Positions 1 to 11,884 are shown, counted from the first letter of the stretch. The stretch: DNA of 64,000 bases from Epiperipatus broadwayi (GCA_028023455.1 JAQFVV010000181.1:1556001-1620000); one strand, 5' to 3'. Notes: generated by a model not told the origin, from the letters alone. A program made the numbers and translations.

Positions 1-1500
1 AATTGAAAGTGATTATTTAGTCAATTAGAAAAAGTTGCTTGGTTGAGAGCCAAGTATAATTAATTTGATTTATTTTATTAATCAATGGTAATATCCTCTC
101 AAAGTATTTTTTTTTGCGTTAATAATATAACATGTTGTTTATTTAGTGTCATGTAGATGAAACATGTAGGCAAAGCATGGCATGTGTTTGAAGTCAGAAT
201 ATTTAAGTTTGTTGTTAATTTGCTTTGATAATAGGGATAATCCCAAACTGATGCTTAAAGTTTATTTGATAATTTAAAAATCTGTAGGACAAGTAGTCCA
301 ATTGTAAATATGTTAAACCAAATTTATTTTTATTATAATAAATGATTTATTTGATTTGTTTAAAATCTTAAAATTGTGTCTGGAGTTATTATTGTATACA
401 TTCGTGTTTTCCATTTCCACATCTCCACATTTCATAAATCTATCATAAAATAGATATATTATTTTAGAGTTATAATATTAAATCTGCTGGTGTCTGACAA
501 TATTGTTTTTACTTAATCCAAACATTATAAGGAACATTTGCCACTGGATAAACGTATTAGAAAGGTTGCCAAGTTAGTATATTTGTTAGATGATGATATG
601 AAATTAAAATACCCTATTTCTGTCATTATCTTATCATTGAAACACGGTAGAATATTTTAGTCAATTTGTTTCATTACATTTTTATCATACTTTAGAATTA
701 TAACTTATGGGCCAATGTAGTTTATTTAATTCAACTGTGTTTGTTAAATTCCCTGAGATCTTATTGTTTATTTCTTGATTGGCATTAAAGTAGATGTTTA
801 GATTGTGATATGCCAAGTCATAGAATTGTTTAGTATTATAATTATAGCAAGCTGATATATGTTATATTTGGATGAAGGAAGAAATTAAGTTTAAAGTATA
901 TTTTAATAGACTGTACCAATAAACATGATTCTTTATCATACAATTAATTAATAAAAGGGATTTACATTATATTTGGTGTTTGTAATATTTCTTCTTTCAT
1001 TTATTTATCATCATATATCTTATGAACTGCCTATAGCCTCCCACTGAGCTGAGCTGAACATAAACTTAAATGTAGAGTCTCAATAATAGTTTTTGTACTA
1101 TATATCTTGTTATATTGTTCTATTCATTAATAGAACTGGCGCCTGGGCATTTCGCTCATGTAATGTATATGAGTGGTGTTGGGAGTGTAGGTTATAATAT
1201 ATATATATACTGTGAGTGTTCAAATTGATGATCCACATACATATATATATAAATAAAAAATAACATAGTAAGCAATTCAGCATAATAAATTTAACGAAAT
1301 AGGATTAATATTATTTTATACATTTCATATATAAATGCAATCACCATAGTAACAATATTACATACAGTTTAATGTTTTTTATGTTGTGTATATTTTATTT
1401 GTAACATATTTTAAAAAAAAATATTGTTATTAAAAAAAAGGTTATTATATCAATTTTATATTTTGGTTTGTAAAATATTATTTTAAGAAAAAAATTGTAA
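1..1500. other. A+T-rich stretch, no gene seen
   Basis: I see no supported exon on either strand. The stretch is composed of A+T-rich text with a short (TA)n tract near 1198-1210 and another near 1245. It lies downstream (in transcript direction) of the kinesin neck exon, so it may be kinesin intron or hold unrecognised motor exons. I looked for the P-loop and switch motifs of a kinesin motor on the minus strand and did not find them. Confidence 0.5.
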
Positions 1501-2100
1501 TCGAATTTAAATGTGATCGTGTGTCTTCTTATCTATGACCGTGTCTTCTTATCTATGATCGTGTGTGGCCGCAAAGATAAAAAAACGTCAGAAAGAGAAT
1601 CTATAAAAATGACGTGACAGAAGATAAAAGGGGTCAGATTGGTCAGTTATTCTCAGTCACTCACTCAAGCACGCACACGCTTATTATCACTTTGTATGGT
1701 AAAGGAAAAATCTATTTGTTGTATCTTAAGAAAATGAACCTTTTCAATATTAAAATTGTTGGTTTGTAAAACTATAAAACATGGAGTAGTAGCAGAATTA
1801 TCTGCCCGTTCAATCATTCGGGCGGACAAATTGAGGGATTCCCGAAGAGCTGCGGCAATGTAAAAAAAAGAAACCTATGAAAAAAAAAAAAATGCTTTAT
1901 AAATAAAGAAAAGACAAATGGATTTGCATAGACATCGTCTCCCGACTAACCAAATGGATCAATTTACCTTATAACTTGGATCGTCGAAATACACTCACCT
2001 CTACAGAATGGAAAGAGAAAAAGGAAACTTTTTAATGAGTATTGCAAAGTTTACAATTACTATTTCGGACGGAGAAAATCCTCTTTACACTATAAATGAA
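1500..2100. other. Less A+T-rich, promoter-like block
   Basis: Base composition is visibly less A+T-rich than the flanks. It contains a short tandem duplication around CTTCTTATCTATGA (about 1513-1560), a TATA-like TCTATAAAAATG near 1600 and a CA/CT-rich stretch with repeated CACTCA near 1660. This could be a plus-strand promoter or 5' UTR, or the remains of a mobile element. No open reading frame of note is present. It is listed because the composition stands out, not because a function is shown. Confidence 0.25.
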
Positions 2101-2652
2101 GGCAATCGATAGACTAATAAACAGTGAATGGACAGATTTATATATATGGTATGATTATTTATTTTTTATGAAAAATATGTGTGTTAATTTTTTTTATATG
2201 TAATACTATATGATTTTTTTTTATTATCTAAAGAAATATAATTATTAAATGAAAATGATCGGAAAGACTCAAATATAGTTATTATTTCATATTCATTTAT
2301 CCGTAATTATTTTTGACAAACGAATAGAATTTAATACCCTCTTATTGCACATTTTGGTATAGGGTATATGTAAATTTTTATTTTTTTTTAGTAAAATATC
2401 TAAGAACCTTTCCCATCATTTATTCATTCATTTTTTTTGTATGTGTCGTTAACGTTCTTGCAACACGTATATAGAGATACATATAGCAACATGATTATTT
2501 TATTTAGTCAACCAATTTAAAATATAAAGACATTTCGGATGTATACTATCATTAATATTGTCAATTTTTTTTTTTTTTTATAATTAAATAAATTGAGTTA
2601 ATTTAAATATCAAGACTAGTTTACTTATTTTGTTTTATTTGGATTGCGTAAG

Positions 2653-2719
2653 ACGGCGGAGCAACTTAGGTAACAGAATTCAAACTCAGCTTGGTAAGCG
2701 AATTGAAATAGAAGATAAG
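2653..2719 (+). CDS. Candidate short plus-strand exon, unidentified
   Basis: A 67-nt block is preceded by a pyrimidine-rich run ending in AG (2651-2652) and followed by AAG|GTATAT at 2719/2720. Read in the frame starting at the second base it encodes 22 residues without a stop, ending GNRIQTQLGKRIEIEDK, which has a helix-like charged composition. It is on the opposite strand to the kinesin. I do not recognise the protein, no partner exon was found, and a chance open stretch of this length is common. The call is tentative. Confidence 0.22.
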
Positions 2720-5410
2720 GTATATTTTGCTTATTAATATTTTATTTTGTTTCTATATAAATTTCATAGTTATATTTGCATTCGAATATTATATATCCAT
2801 ATTATTATATTATTATGTCTCTTAATTAATATTACAAAGACAATCATTTCATGTTTGTCTGATTCCGTAATAAAAATCTAAATAGATTATACTTTATCGT
2901 TCGGTTTGGAGTAGTTCGTTTGAATATTTCTTAAACTCCTATAAAATGAAGAGAATAAACTTCATTGACCGAGTTAATTGAATATTATTTTCATTTATAG
3001 AAATATCAAATATAATCATGTGTTTTAATTGTTGCCAATCAAAATTTTTTATTCAGTTATTTAAAGTTTTCAAACAAGTTGTATTAATCACAAGTGAATA
3101 AACATCCAAGAGAAGCTCGATATATTTTTAGTTAATATAATTGGACATTGTAAAATTAGAAATGAGCTAATAGAGTATTGATATTGAACTCCAGTGAAAT
3201 ATTTTAGTTTAAAACCTAAACGAAGCATTAATTAAGTATCATTTTATTGAGAGATATTTATAAATTATTTTGTAACTTATTGATAATCTATCGACGTCTA
3301 TTAATTTGTTTAAAAATTTAAATGAGTGTATAAATTTTCAAAGTGTTATAAAACTATAATAAAACCAGTTGAGGTCCACAGAAAATTATTAATTATAGGT
3401 TGAGGTAGAAAGAATTGTATATCGTTTATTGACGCGAGTATTTATCTTTATATTTAGCGTTTGCTAACATGGATATATGCATATTTGGGGTTCGGTTATT
3501 ATTTTGTTTTGTCGTTTAAATAATGTCTGTATGCAAACCAATGTTTTGTAAAGTGCTATTACAGGTACTTAGAAAATTATCCATTAAGTTATAAAGACAG
3601 TACCTTTAAATATTAAAGTAGAGTTAAAGTACTATAACAGTAACAGGCTAATAAAATATATATATTGGAATCTAGATTAGTTATTAATTGGATTGGTTTT
3701 GATTAGATTGCCAATCAAGTGTTAGCCTAATCCTATATTATTGTATAGGGCAATAGTAGTTGATTTCACCGCTCTATGCAATTTATATTGTAGTTGACGT
3801 TTTTGTTGATGGCTGGAGCAGATAATCTCATTATTTCTTCATTTTTCATATAACTTAAGTAAATTAAACTTTAAGAGAGATTATTTGTGCTTTATGATGG
3901 TTTAATATATAATGGCGACCCGATTGAGCTAGACCAGATTAATTTATATTGGATTTTAGAATTTTATCAGATCAAATTGATCATCCTAACCATCACCTTC
4001 ATCCATCGATTTAATCAGTTGTAAATTGGCACCAATATTTTGGGCCTTCTTTTTGTTAGATTTAAATGGAGCACAGCAATCGACAATACCGTCGGTTACA
4101 ATACATATTTGTAAAATTATTGCTCAACATTATATTCTTCAAATAAATGAATAAAGACATCAGTAAAAGGCAAATGGTCCTCAAGATACATTTCTTTTAT
4201 ATTAGCTTTTGCCAATGACACAGATTATCAAACCTCAAATATATTCATTATCAGTTATTATTCATCCCCTATATTTCATTACAACTTAATATACAATTTT
4301 ACATTTGTTGTGCAATCAAAAAATTATTTTAATATTAACTCAAAATAGACTTTAAATTCAGCTAAAAATCAATATGTCATTATAGACAAATCTCTAGTTC
4401 CAAAACCTTTTTGGATTTTGGAAATTTTTTTACATTTCAAAAATAGATCTCCTCATTCTGAACTCATCAGTCTGCTAAAATAAAATTTAAAAAAGGATAG
4501 TTCTCTGGAATTAGATTATTAATTTATAGATATTTAACGGTTTTTTTTTTCTTTAGTTTTTATTATAAATGCGTACACAATCTAATTTATTTATCGTAAA
4601 AGTTCACTTTTGAAATTTTATTTGAATAATAAGTATTCAGATTAACAGTATTTTATCTGTATTATAAATTCCAATCATGTATAACTTTTATTAATTGTCT
4701 CCTCTTTTTCCACATGCATATTATTACATTGTCCAACATTACTTTCCTTCAAACTAATGAATAGACATCAGAAAAAGTTTAATAATTCCCAAGATGCACT
4801 TCAACTAAATAAATTTCTTCAGTTGGCTGAGATCATCAATCCTTTTTAGATATCTTCAATAATGATATATTCAATTTTAACTGAGTTTAAAATCTATTAA
4901 TTGCACTAAAAGTAATATAACAATTTCTAACTTAATAGTTACTAATAACATTAATATACACGTTCAAAAGATGGATTCATCATTTAGGTTGAATAAGAGT
5001 CATCAAACATTTGTAGATTGATCATTACATAATAATGATGAAGTAATTTGAAGGGTCTGATGATTTAGTCCTACTGATGAAGCTAGTTTATCAGAAATGC
5101 ATCCTGGAAATAATTTGCCTAATTTATAAATATATATATTTAATATTGTGCATATGTGAAAAAAAAGGAAATTAATATAATGACATGCATAGAGTTGTAG
5201 TAATAATATATTGATCTTTAATTGAATTAAGAACTATATCTGAACTAATATTAATATAACAATTCCTAATGTAATAAAAAATTCTCAGTAACATTGATAT
5301 ATTAATAAAACATGGTAAATCATAGTTAGAATTGTAGAAACGTTATACATTTGTAGATTAGTTCTTAAGGTAAAAAATATATGATAAAAATTTATAATAT
5401 CAAAATTTAC
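2720..5410. other. Intronic/intergenic A+T-rich DNA with diverged direct repeats
   Basis: No exon is supported here. Two pairs of diverged direct repeats are visible. About 4121-4200 resembles 4734-4810 (shared core reads roughly TTCAAAYWAATGAATAR-AGACATCAG). About 4905-5035 resembles 5240-5370 (shared TAATATAACAATTYCTAA and ACATTTGTAGATT). They suggest an old duplicated repeat element rather than a gene. Confidence 0.4.
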
Positions 5411-5522
5411 CTTTTAACTCTACTAATTCATTGTAATATTGTTTACGTAATGCCAGTTCTCTTCTATACTTTTGCACAAGTTCTTTATTATCATCACCAA
5501 TATTAGACACTTTCTGAGCAAT
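5411..5522 (-). CDS. KIFC3: KIFC3-type kinesin-14, neck exon
   Basis: This exon encodes 37 full codons plus one base. It is bounded by a TTTAG acceptor (intron ends at 5523) and an AAAG|GTAAAT donor (intron starts at 5410). The peptide ends RRELALRKQYYNELVELK and the split codon must be Gly. In kinesin-14 motors a Leu-Lys-Gly at the end of the neck helix leads directly into the Asn-Ile-Arg-Val start of the motor. The KYRREL-LRK--NELV-LKG pattern is that of KIFC3 rather than KIFC1 or KIFC2. KIFC3 proteins are C-terminal, minus-end-directed microtubule motors acting at adherens junctions and in Golgi and centrosome organisation (family knowledge). The ATPase motor exons should follow to the left but were not found within 5.4 kb. 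Phase-0 entry matches the preceding exon at 19717-19959. Confidence 0.9.
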
Positions 5523-5864
5523 CTAAATAAATAAAAAATTACTTTTGAAAAGTTTATGACTTTATATATTTTAAATGTTTAGATAATTTCAAAACTATTT
5601 ATTTAATAAAAAAAATATAAATAATTATATTATTAAATTCTTGAGAAGTCATCTGTCACTTGTAGAACAGACGTGATAAAATGAGCCTTAGAGATTTTTA
5701 CAAATGTGCAATAGTTATCTACAAATAGTTTTGAAATACAAATAATAGTAATAAGAGGCAGTAAATGTTGCATTGGAAACTAATTACAATGACTGGAAAT
5801 TAGTTATGGTAAAGGAACACAACTGTTTGTAAAAGAAATAGCGGACTTAATTAGTGAAGAAATT

Positions 5865-6000
5865 TACAGCTTCATGCTCTCAAATCAAGATGCTTCAGAT
5901 TCACCTATTTAATTAGAAAGGTAGGTTAAAGATAAGAAAGCCATTCTTATCTTTATAAAGTTGTAATCTTGTGTCAAGATTTCGCGAGGTCCCTCTAGTG
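5865..6000. repeat. Dispersed repeat, copy 1
   Basis: This segment, including CAGCTTCATGCTCTCAA and the following CTCAGAT-like text, resembles 17690-17845 (AAGCTTCATGCTCTTAA...). After it both copies carry an imperfect AAGATAAGAA or AAAGATGG segment and then CTTGTGT. The shared length is about 140 bp with substantial divergence. It looks like an old dispersed, possibly SINE-like repeat; family unknown. Confidence 0.5.
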
Positions 6001-6121
6001 TTAAAAATATATTCAGAGTGCAGTGTCAAAGTTAAACCTTTAAGTAATTATATTGTAAATAGTAATAAAAAAAGAATAAGAAGCCTAGTTTGAAGAAATT
6101 TATATAATAAAAAATAATAAT

Positions 6122-6142
6122 AGTATATATATATATATATAT
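6122..6142. repeat. (TA)n microsatellite
   Basis: A pure TA dinucleotide run of about ten units. Similar tracts recur through the window and often mark the edges of inserted elements. Confidence 0.85.
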
Positions 6143-6535
6143 GCATAGTATTCATATAATAAAAAATAAAGACAATTATATTTATAAAAAAAAAAATCCT
6201 AGAATATTTTGAAACTGTTGAATACTGAGACTGCAGACTTAAATGTTATCAAATAATTTTAAATAATAGTTTGGATTTTTTTTTATCTCAAAGTATTATT
6301 GGAGGAAGGTTTTTTTTTTATATGAACCATCTTTATTTTACACTTTTAGTTATTTTATTAAGACAATTAACATGCACACAATTATTTGTTTTTCTATCAC
6401 ACCTTCTTCACAAGGAGATTTGTTTTTTTATTAAATTTTTTAATCTTCACAACAGGTATTACTATTTGTTTGTTTTATCAAAACTAATTTCCATTCATTG
6501 AAATTAAATCCCAAGGAACTTTTACTAAACATTTG

Positions 6536-6631
6536 TGCTTTGAAAATAGATCTATGATTTTGTAAAATAATTACTGAACAATTTGCTTTGAAAATAGATC
6601 TATGATTTTGTAAAATAATTACTGAACAATT
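6536..6631. repeat. Perfect 48-bp tandem duplication
   Basis: The unit at 6536-6583, beginning TGCTTTGAAAATAGATC, is repeated directly and without change at 6584-6631. Absence of any difference in otherwise drifting intronic DNA implies a recent duplication, or an assembly artefact. Confidence 0.92.
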
Positions 6632-7429
6632 GTAAAAAATTCTGAGGTATCATCTTATTCAATCTCTTTTATAACTGTGAACCAGGAACTTCTATAGCAA
6701 AACTGAATTTTCAAGCCACTGAGATATAAATTCACAAGGGCTAGTCTAAGATGTGGCAAGTAAATTAAGTGTAAATAATAATAGAACTGATAAAAACTAC
6801 ATTTCTTGATAAAAATTTGATAAAGTGAGTTTTCAATTAGCATCATGTGATCACCCATTCATTAAGATTATTAGTTATTTATATCATAAAAAAACTTATT
6901 TATTAAAAATCAGGGCACAAACTCAGGAGAAAATCTGGAATAGATGGACATTTTTCATTAAAATATTGTTAATTTTAGTTGTAATAAAATAATGTAACAG
7001 TTTGTACAAATATTTGTAAATAATTTATACTCTTTATCAAATTTGTTATTTTAAATAACTGATTTGTTGTATGCAATTAATAATGTTTGCCTGATCTGCG
7101 TTAATATTTGGCACAAGATAACCAACTGGTTTAATCAACTGGATATAGTTCTAAGAACCAACTGATATACTCAAATCATAAACTCCATTATATCTATTAT
7201 ATTAAGAATACACAAATACTTATTTGGGTATTTAATATTAATAATACCTCCAGCTGCAGTTATATACAAAACATATTGTAAAGTATCTTCTTATTAATAA
7301 CATCCACGATGGCAATAAGAAGTTAGCTGTGTTATTAGGTTTTGCCGGCTTGAAGATTATAGAATTAACAAACTGCCTGTTTAAATTAGCCAAAACTGAA
7401 TATTTCCCTTACAATGAATACTAGAAAAG

Positions 7430-9040
7430 TTATCTTCATACTTTTACCCATTTCCTGTAAAACATATTGCAAGACTCCATTTCAGAAATCGTCTCCAAGC
7501 AAGGAGTGAAAATTGTAAAGGGTATAACATACTCTTTGCAAATTAGCAAATAATTACATCTATGGATAATTTGTTACAGAGGCTTTCTTGGAAAAAATAC
7601 TGTGGAAAATATCGAAATTAAATTCAAAGACCAACACTTAGCAGATTTTGACTTAATACATTATGAAGCTATTAAGAAAAGCATTGTCCATGAGCTGATT
7701 TTAGATCAGGCCAGAAAATATATCAACAAATGATAGATGAAACTTAACAATTCAAAAGATAACTAAACCAATATGAAAAACAAATTTGCAACTAAATAAA
7801 TGTGACAGTCAAATTAACTGTTATTGCTGCAGAAAACCTAAACATCAAACTCATAATGTGCAAAATTGTGGATTTAACAATCATATAGCTGCAGCAACAT
7901 AAAATTACTCACTTTACTGCTGTTTATTGAGGGCAAATATTTGAGCTTCGAGATAGATAGCAGATCAAATATCACTCTCATATTCTTTAAAGACTAAAAC
8001 TTCTTCATCTCAAATGCTCAAAAATCTCTTATTAGAAAAAACCAACCTGCAGACAAAGGATGTAGGTAGCATCAAACTGAAGTTTAAGGGAATTGCAAAC
8101 ATACAACCAAAAACTCATCATTTACATATTATCATAAGCCTAAAAATATAAAAGAACTTCAGGTATTTTTGGAAAAGCTAAATTACTTAGAAATGTTTTT
8201 TAAGACCGAAGTGCATTTCATGTGATTATTAACAATCTGTTTAGAAAAAAGAAAAAATGGGAATATAACTATCCAGGAAGCAGCTTTCAATAAAGCAATG
8301 GCTCTTCTAACATCAATACAATTTTAATGCACTATGACAATAATTTAGAGATAATTTTGATGATAAATGCATTCGATTTTGGATTTGGAGCTGAGCTAAC
8401 ACACCCTATAGTAAGAGAAAAATCAATTGCATAAGTAACATAGATATTATTTAAAGCAGAAAGAAATTATGGCCAACTTGCTAAGAAGACATTGCTATAA
8501 TTTTCATCATATATAAGTTCTATCAATATTTAGTTGGTCATCAACTTATTATCATCACAGATCATAAGCCTTGTTACAAATTTTAGCAAACATAAAATCT
8601 ATTCCAAATCTTCTTAATCCATGGGTGTTCCATTAGATTAATACAATCTATAAGAAAAGAAATCCTTCCTATTAACAAGGAAACAATCTTCAAAATATTA
8701 TTATGCTTATATACTACACCTACAGCAATATATGGCAAGTCACCTGATGAACCATTAATGAGAAGAGCTTGTTACCTATTTACTTCCAAACAATAGTTAT
8801 ACAAAGCTCATTCTAGAACGTAAAAAAATTTAAATTGCAGACAAAATGGACAACAAACTATAGATCTACTTTGACACCAAATAGTAATAGGTAAGACAAA
8901 AAAAAGTATAGTTTTAAAGACACATTGACCATATATGTTACCGAAATTCTAATAATGAATTCTGACTCCCCCAATGGAAACAATAATCAGCAAATCGCTG
9001 GGCAGCTGAATTACATTTAAAAATACAAAAACAACTAATC
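7430..9040 (+). mobile_element. Decayed Ty3/Gypsy retrotransposon (gag-pol relic)
   Basis: Read on the plus strand with several frameshifts and stops, the order is that of a Ty3/Gypsy element. The gag end (about 7600-7730) includes HELILDQARKYINK. A degraded zinc knuckle at about 7815-7870 reads CYCCRKPKHQTHNVQNC. A retropepsin-like stretch at about 7940-7990 reads LSFEIDSRSNITLIFF, with D-S-R where D-S/T-G is expected. The RNase H region (about 8320-8580) has MINAFDFGFGAELTH and AERNYGQLAKKTLL, then a segment close to QYLVGHQLIIITDHKP. The integrase C-terminal side (about 8700-8790) has YTTPTAIYGKSPDEPLM. Most of the RT is missing and flanking LTRs were not recognised. The element is non-functional. 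Confidence 0.8.
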
Positions 9041-9623
9041 AGGTGATGACTTATTTAATTTATTCTGTTCTTGTTGTCATAGAAATTATGTATTAATAAT
9101 AGATCAATACTTTATTTAAAATTTCATAACTTTTATGAAATTGTTATGCTACATTTTAAGGAAACAAATTTTCATCTATTTATCTCCTTATATTTGACTT
9201 TAAAAACCTCTTTATGTCCATATTTAATTTCTTATAATGTGTGTTATGCTAATATTTCCAAATAAAATACTGTACAATTTTTCTCTATTAGCTTGCTTGA
9301 AATGATAAACTTAGAAGTGTTTGTATTTTGTCCACTTGAATATAATAGTGACATCTATCTAGTCACATCTGTTTTTACATGAAAGTCAAATGGCAAAAAT
9401 CTTTTGAGACTTCCCACAAACATTTATTTTACTATCATCTCAATTTTTACATAAATATTTGGATGAAACTAAAACCACTATCCATATTCATTTATCTATT
9501 ATTTTTTTCCCAAAATATTAATTATCTCTAATTCACTAAAAAAAAAAATTCTGAAATGATTCAAATATAAAGCAACTAAAAAACAAATCAAATCTTTTAA
9601 AGTGTATTTTCCTCCACTACTGT

Positions 9624-9800
9624 CATATTATACTATTTGCAACTTTCTTAAACACTTTATCAATACTATTTATTTATATTTTTAAAAATAGGGTTGAAAA
9701 GAGCTCTGATGATGACTGCAAGACAGCCGAAACTGTTAGTTTTAATATAAATAAATAGTATTGATAAAGTATTTAAGAAAGTTGTAAATGGTATGATATG
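9624..9800 (+). repeat. Large hairpin: 56-bp inverted repeat around a 65-nt loop
   Basis: The arm 9624-9679 is the reverse complement of 9745-9800 at 52 of 56 positions by hand count. The loop (9680-9744) contains the hammerhead-like core at 9706-9732. A transcript from either strand would fold into one long duplex. The arms lie where helix I of a type I hammerhead would extend, although the base pairs immediately next to the core do not match. It is probably a rearranged terminal repeat of a Penelope-like element. Confidence 0.85.
9706..9740 (+). ncRNA. Hammerhead-ribozyme-like core (Penelope type)
   Basis: Visible parts are CTGATGA at 9706-9712, then a helix II candidate GACTG (9714-9718) facing CAGCC (9724-9728) across CAAGA with one mismatch, then GAAAC at 9729-9733. 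After it, ACT and AGT can form a short helix III. CUGANGA - helix II - GAAA is the catalytic core of hammerhead ribozymes, which are known in the terminal repeats of Penelope-like elements. The extra T before helix II and the mismatch make self-cleavage doubtful. Confidence 0.5.
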
Positions 9801-10115
9801 TTAAAGTAGAAATCAATACGTAGGAAAGGAAGAAGAAGAAAATTACAGTACTGTCTTACCATTCACTTTGTTTTTAAAAATATTATGAAATTTTATAATC
9901 TAAATGATGACAATTATCATATCTATTCATAATGCAGTGTTTGTAAATATTATAATTTCATATAAACATCTATTTGTATAGCCACATTTATGAATATGCA
10001 TATAAAAACATGCAAAACTCTTCATACAGTAGTGGCACTCAGTGCAAGCCAGAGTAATCAATGGATGCCAAAAGGCTTGTGCATAAAATCCCTTTCTAGA
10101 GCCTACTCATCCAAA

Positions 10116-10155
10116 CCCCAGACTAGTTTCTAGCTTGTGGCTTTCATCAGGGAGG
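10116..10155 (-). ncRNA. Hammerhead-ribozyme-like motif, left arm
   Basis: On the minus strand the order is CTGATGA (10150-10144), a short stem-loop candidate AGC/GCT around CACAA, GAAAC (10130-10126), and the self-complementary ACTAGT followed by C, giving a GUC cleavage triplet at 10123-10121. The bases beyond it (TGGGG, 10120-10116) can pair with the bases before the core (CCTCC, 10155-10151) as helix I with one mismatch. This is the layout of type I hammerheads with a minimal palindromic helix III, as in metazoan retrozymes. The pair closing helix II next to the core is A-A, which weakens the case. Confidence 0.55.
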
Positions 10156-10530
10156 AGCCTTGGATCTGAGAGCACTGCACCTAAATCTTAGGATCTAATA
10201 CACGACTGTATGGAGAGTTTTGCCTGTTTTAACAATAGTTATGAGCAAGCATAAGAAATGGTGATCATGTGATGTTTAATGGTTTAATACCATTCCTGCC
10301 TATAGGATAGTGATGGCTATGGTTATTAAAAAATCAAAAACACCAAAATATATGAGTACTGAACTGAGTTCAGACTATATGACTATATAAGTTAATGGGC
10401 TTGGGCTGAAAATATTTTTGTGTTTTCAATTTTATTCTTATGGTTTTGTAGTTAAGTAGAGATAAAATGTGGCTGCTGGAGAGTTGCATTACATCTTAAG
10501 ATCTAAGTGTAGTGCTCTCAGATATAAGGC

Positions 10531-10572
10531 TCTTCACTGACGAAAGCCAAAAGCTAGAAACTAGTCTGGGGA
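10531..10572 (+). ncRNA. Hammerhead-ribozyme-like motif, right arm
   Basis: Plus strand: TCTTCA (10531-10536), then CTGACGA (10537-10543), a stem candidate AGC/GCT around a small loop, GAAA (10557-10560), and a palindromic ACTAGT ending in GTC (10564-10566). TGGGGA (10567-10572) pairs with TCTTCA as a six-pair helix I, including two G-T wobbles. It is the diverged partner of the left-arm motif on the opposite strand. CTGACGA still fits CUGANGA. The A-A mismatch at the base of helix II is shared by both copies. Confidence 0.58.
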
Positions 10573-11331
10573 TATTGGATGAGTAGGCACTAGATAGGGA
10601 TTTTATGCACAAGCCTTGAGTGGCACTACTGTATGGAGAGTTTTGCCTGTTTTAATAACAGTTATGAGCAAGCATAAGAAATGGTAATCATATGATGTTT
10701 AGGGTTTGAATATATTGTATTTAATATTTTCATGGTTATATGATGAAAATAAAGTTTTATTTGGATTATACCATATAATGTGTCAATGAAATAACATTCA
10801 TCCCTGTCAAGATTAAGGTCTTAATGAAGAAATATCATATCTTAAGTAATAACAAGATCGAATGTGAAGTAAATAACAATCATTTTTATATTTGATGGAT
10901 GATCATTCAAAATAGGTGAACAAAAATTTGTTTTAATTCTATCAGTTTTACAATTAATTGATTCCCAGTGTATTTTAAAAGATAAAAAAATAAAATAAGT
11001 GGCCTCCACAGGACTGGAATGTGTTATAGTTCATCAGATTTGTTTAAAAAACTTGATATTTTCAATATTTCAATAAACTCTCTCATAGTTCTTTAATCAT
11101 ACTTTTCCAAATTAGCTAGTATTTCAGTAACTCAATAGGTTTTATTTCTTTCCTTATTTATTTGTAATTCAATAAATAGGGAAGATCCATTATACAGAAA
11201 AGATTAAACAATTGTAACTTTTTTATAGCTTAGCATTGATTTTCACCAGGCCAATAATATTCATAGCACAAAGACAGGCAAGTAAATGGGAGAACAAATG
11301 TTTGTATTAATTAATATTCAAGTTTGTAAAT

Positions 11332-11574
11332 TTACATACACCACTTGCATGATAGTACAATGCATAAATATCTTTTATTTATCACATGAGTATTGTTTGG
11401 GATAAACCATGCCTCTTTGTATTTTCTCTTTTGATCAATGTGTTCAGTACAAAACATTTTAATGTCAAGCAGATCGAAATTGTTGCCAGCGTCAATCTCA
11501 TACTTTAAAAATACTGACTTTATGCTAGGATCTATTTTAGTTATAATGTAACTAGGCAAAGTAGCAATTAACAA
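11332..11574 (-). pseudogene. Penelope-like GIY-YIG endonuclease C-terminal relic
   Basis: An 80-codon open stretch on the minus strand matches the last part of Penelope-type endonucleases. LKYEIDAGNNFDLLDIKMF corresponds to the S-LKH--E-GH-F-----I--- segment, and DQKRKYKEAWFIPNNTHVIN to the KRKI-EA-FI------IN segment. It aligns by eye with the better preserved copy at 15388-15770. The GIY-YIG half (catalytic Tyr and Arg) is missing, so it cannot act alone. Its last residues run into a stop at the expected C-terminus. Penelope endonucleases nick target DNA for insertion (family knowledge). Confidence 0.72.
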
Positions 11575-11884
11575 CTAGAATTAAGAAATTAAATCATACC
11601 GCTAATAATACACTAAATATCATTACTTGAAGAAATAAGTTCAATTTTCTAGTTTTTAATCCATAGTTGATCATAGCTGAAATTTGTACAAAAAAATAGA
11701 TAAATCCTGTGAAAATTGTTAATATTTACATGTAAATATATGATATATACATTGAAAAAATTAAATATATGCATTATATATTTTCATATTTCAAACAAAT
11801 GCATATATTCTATGTTAAAACGAAGATTTTCATGAGTCATACATATAAATAATCTACTTTTCAAATTCATCTGTGTATGAACCT

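Larger units (their letters stand above)
10012..10700. repeat. Foldback element with duplicated tail
   Basis: The segment 10012-10200 is matched in reverse complement by 10482-10646. Both outer ends start from GCAAAACTCT(T/C)CATACAGTAGTG; the right arm lacks about 35 bp of the left. A tail running from GAGAGTTTTGCCTGTTTTAA to GATGTTTA occurs directly at 10209-10280 and again at 10635-10701, and a third copy follows the foldback at 47047-47181. Each arm carries a hammerhead-like core (annotated separately). It is likely a non-autonomous element or a head-to-head pair of elements. Confidence 0.8.

Noticed and set aside
5076-5105. CTGATGA followed at some distance by GAAA
   Set aside because: No helix II can be drawn between the two boxes and no helix III or I is available; a chance match.
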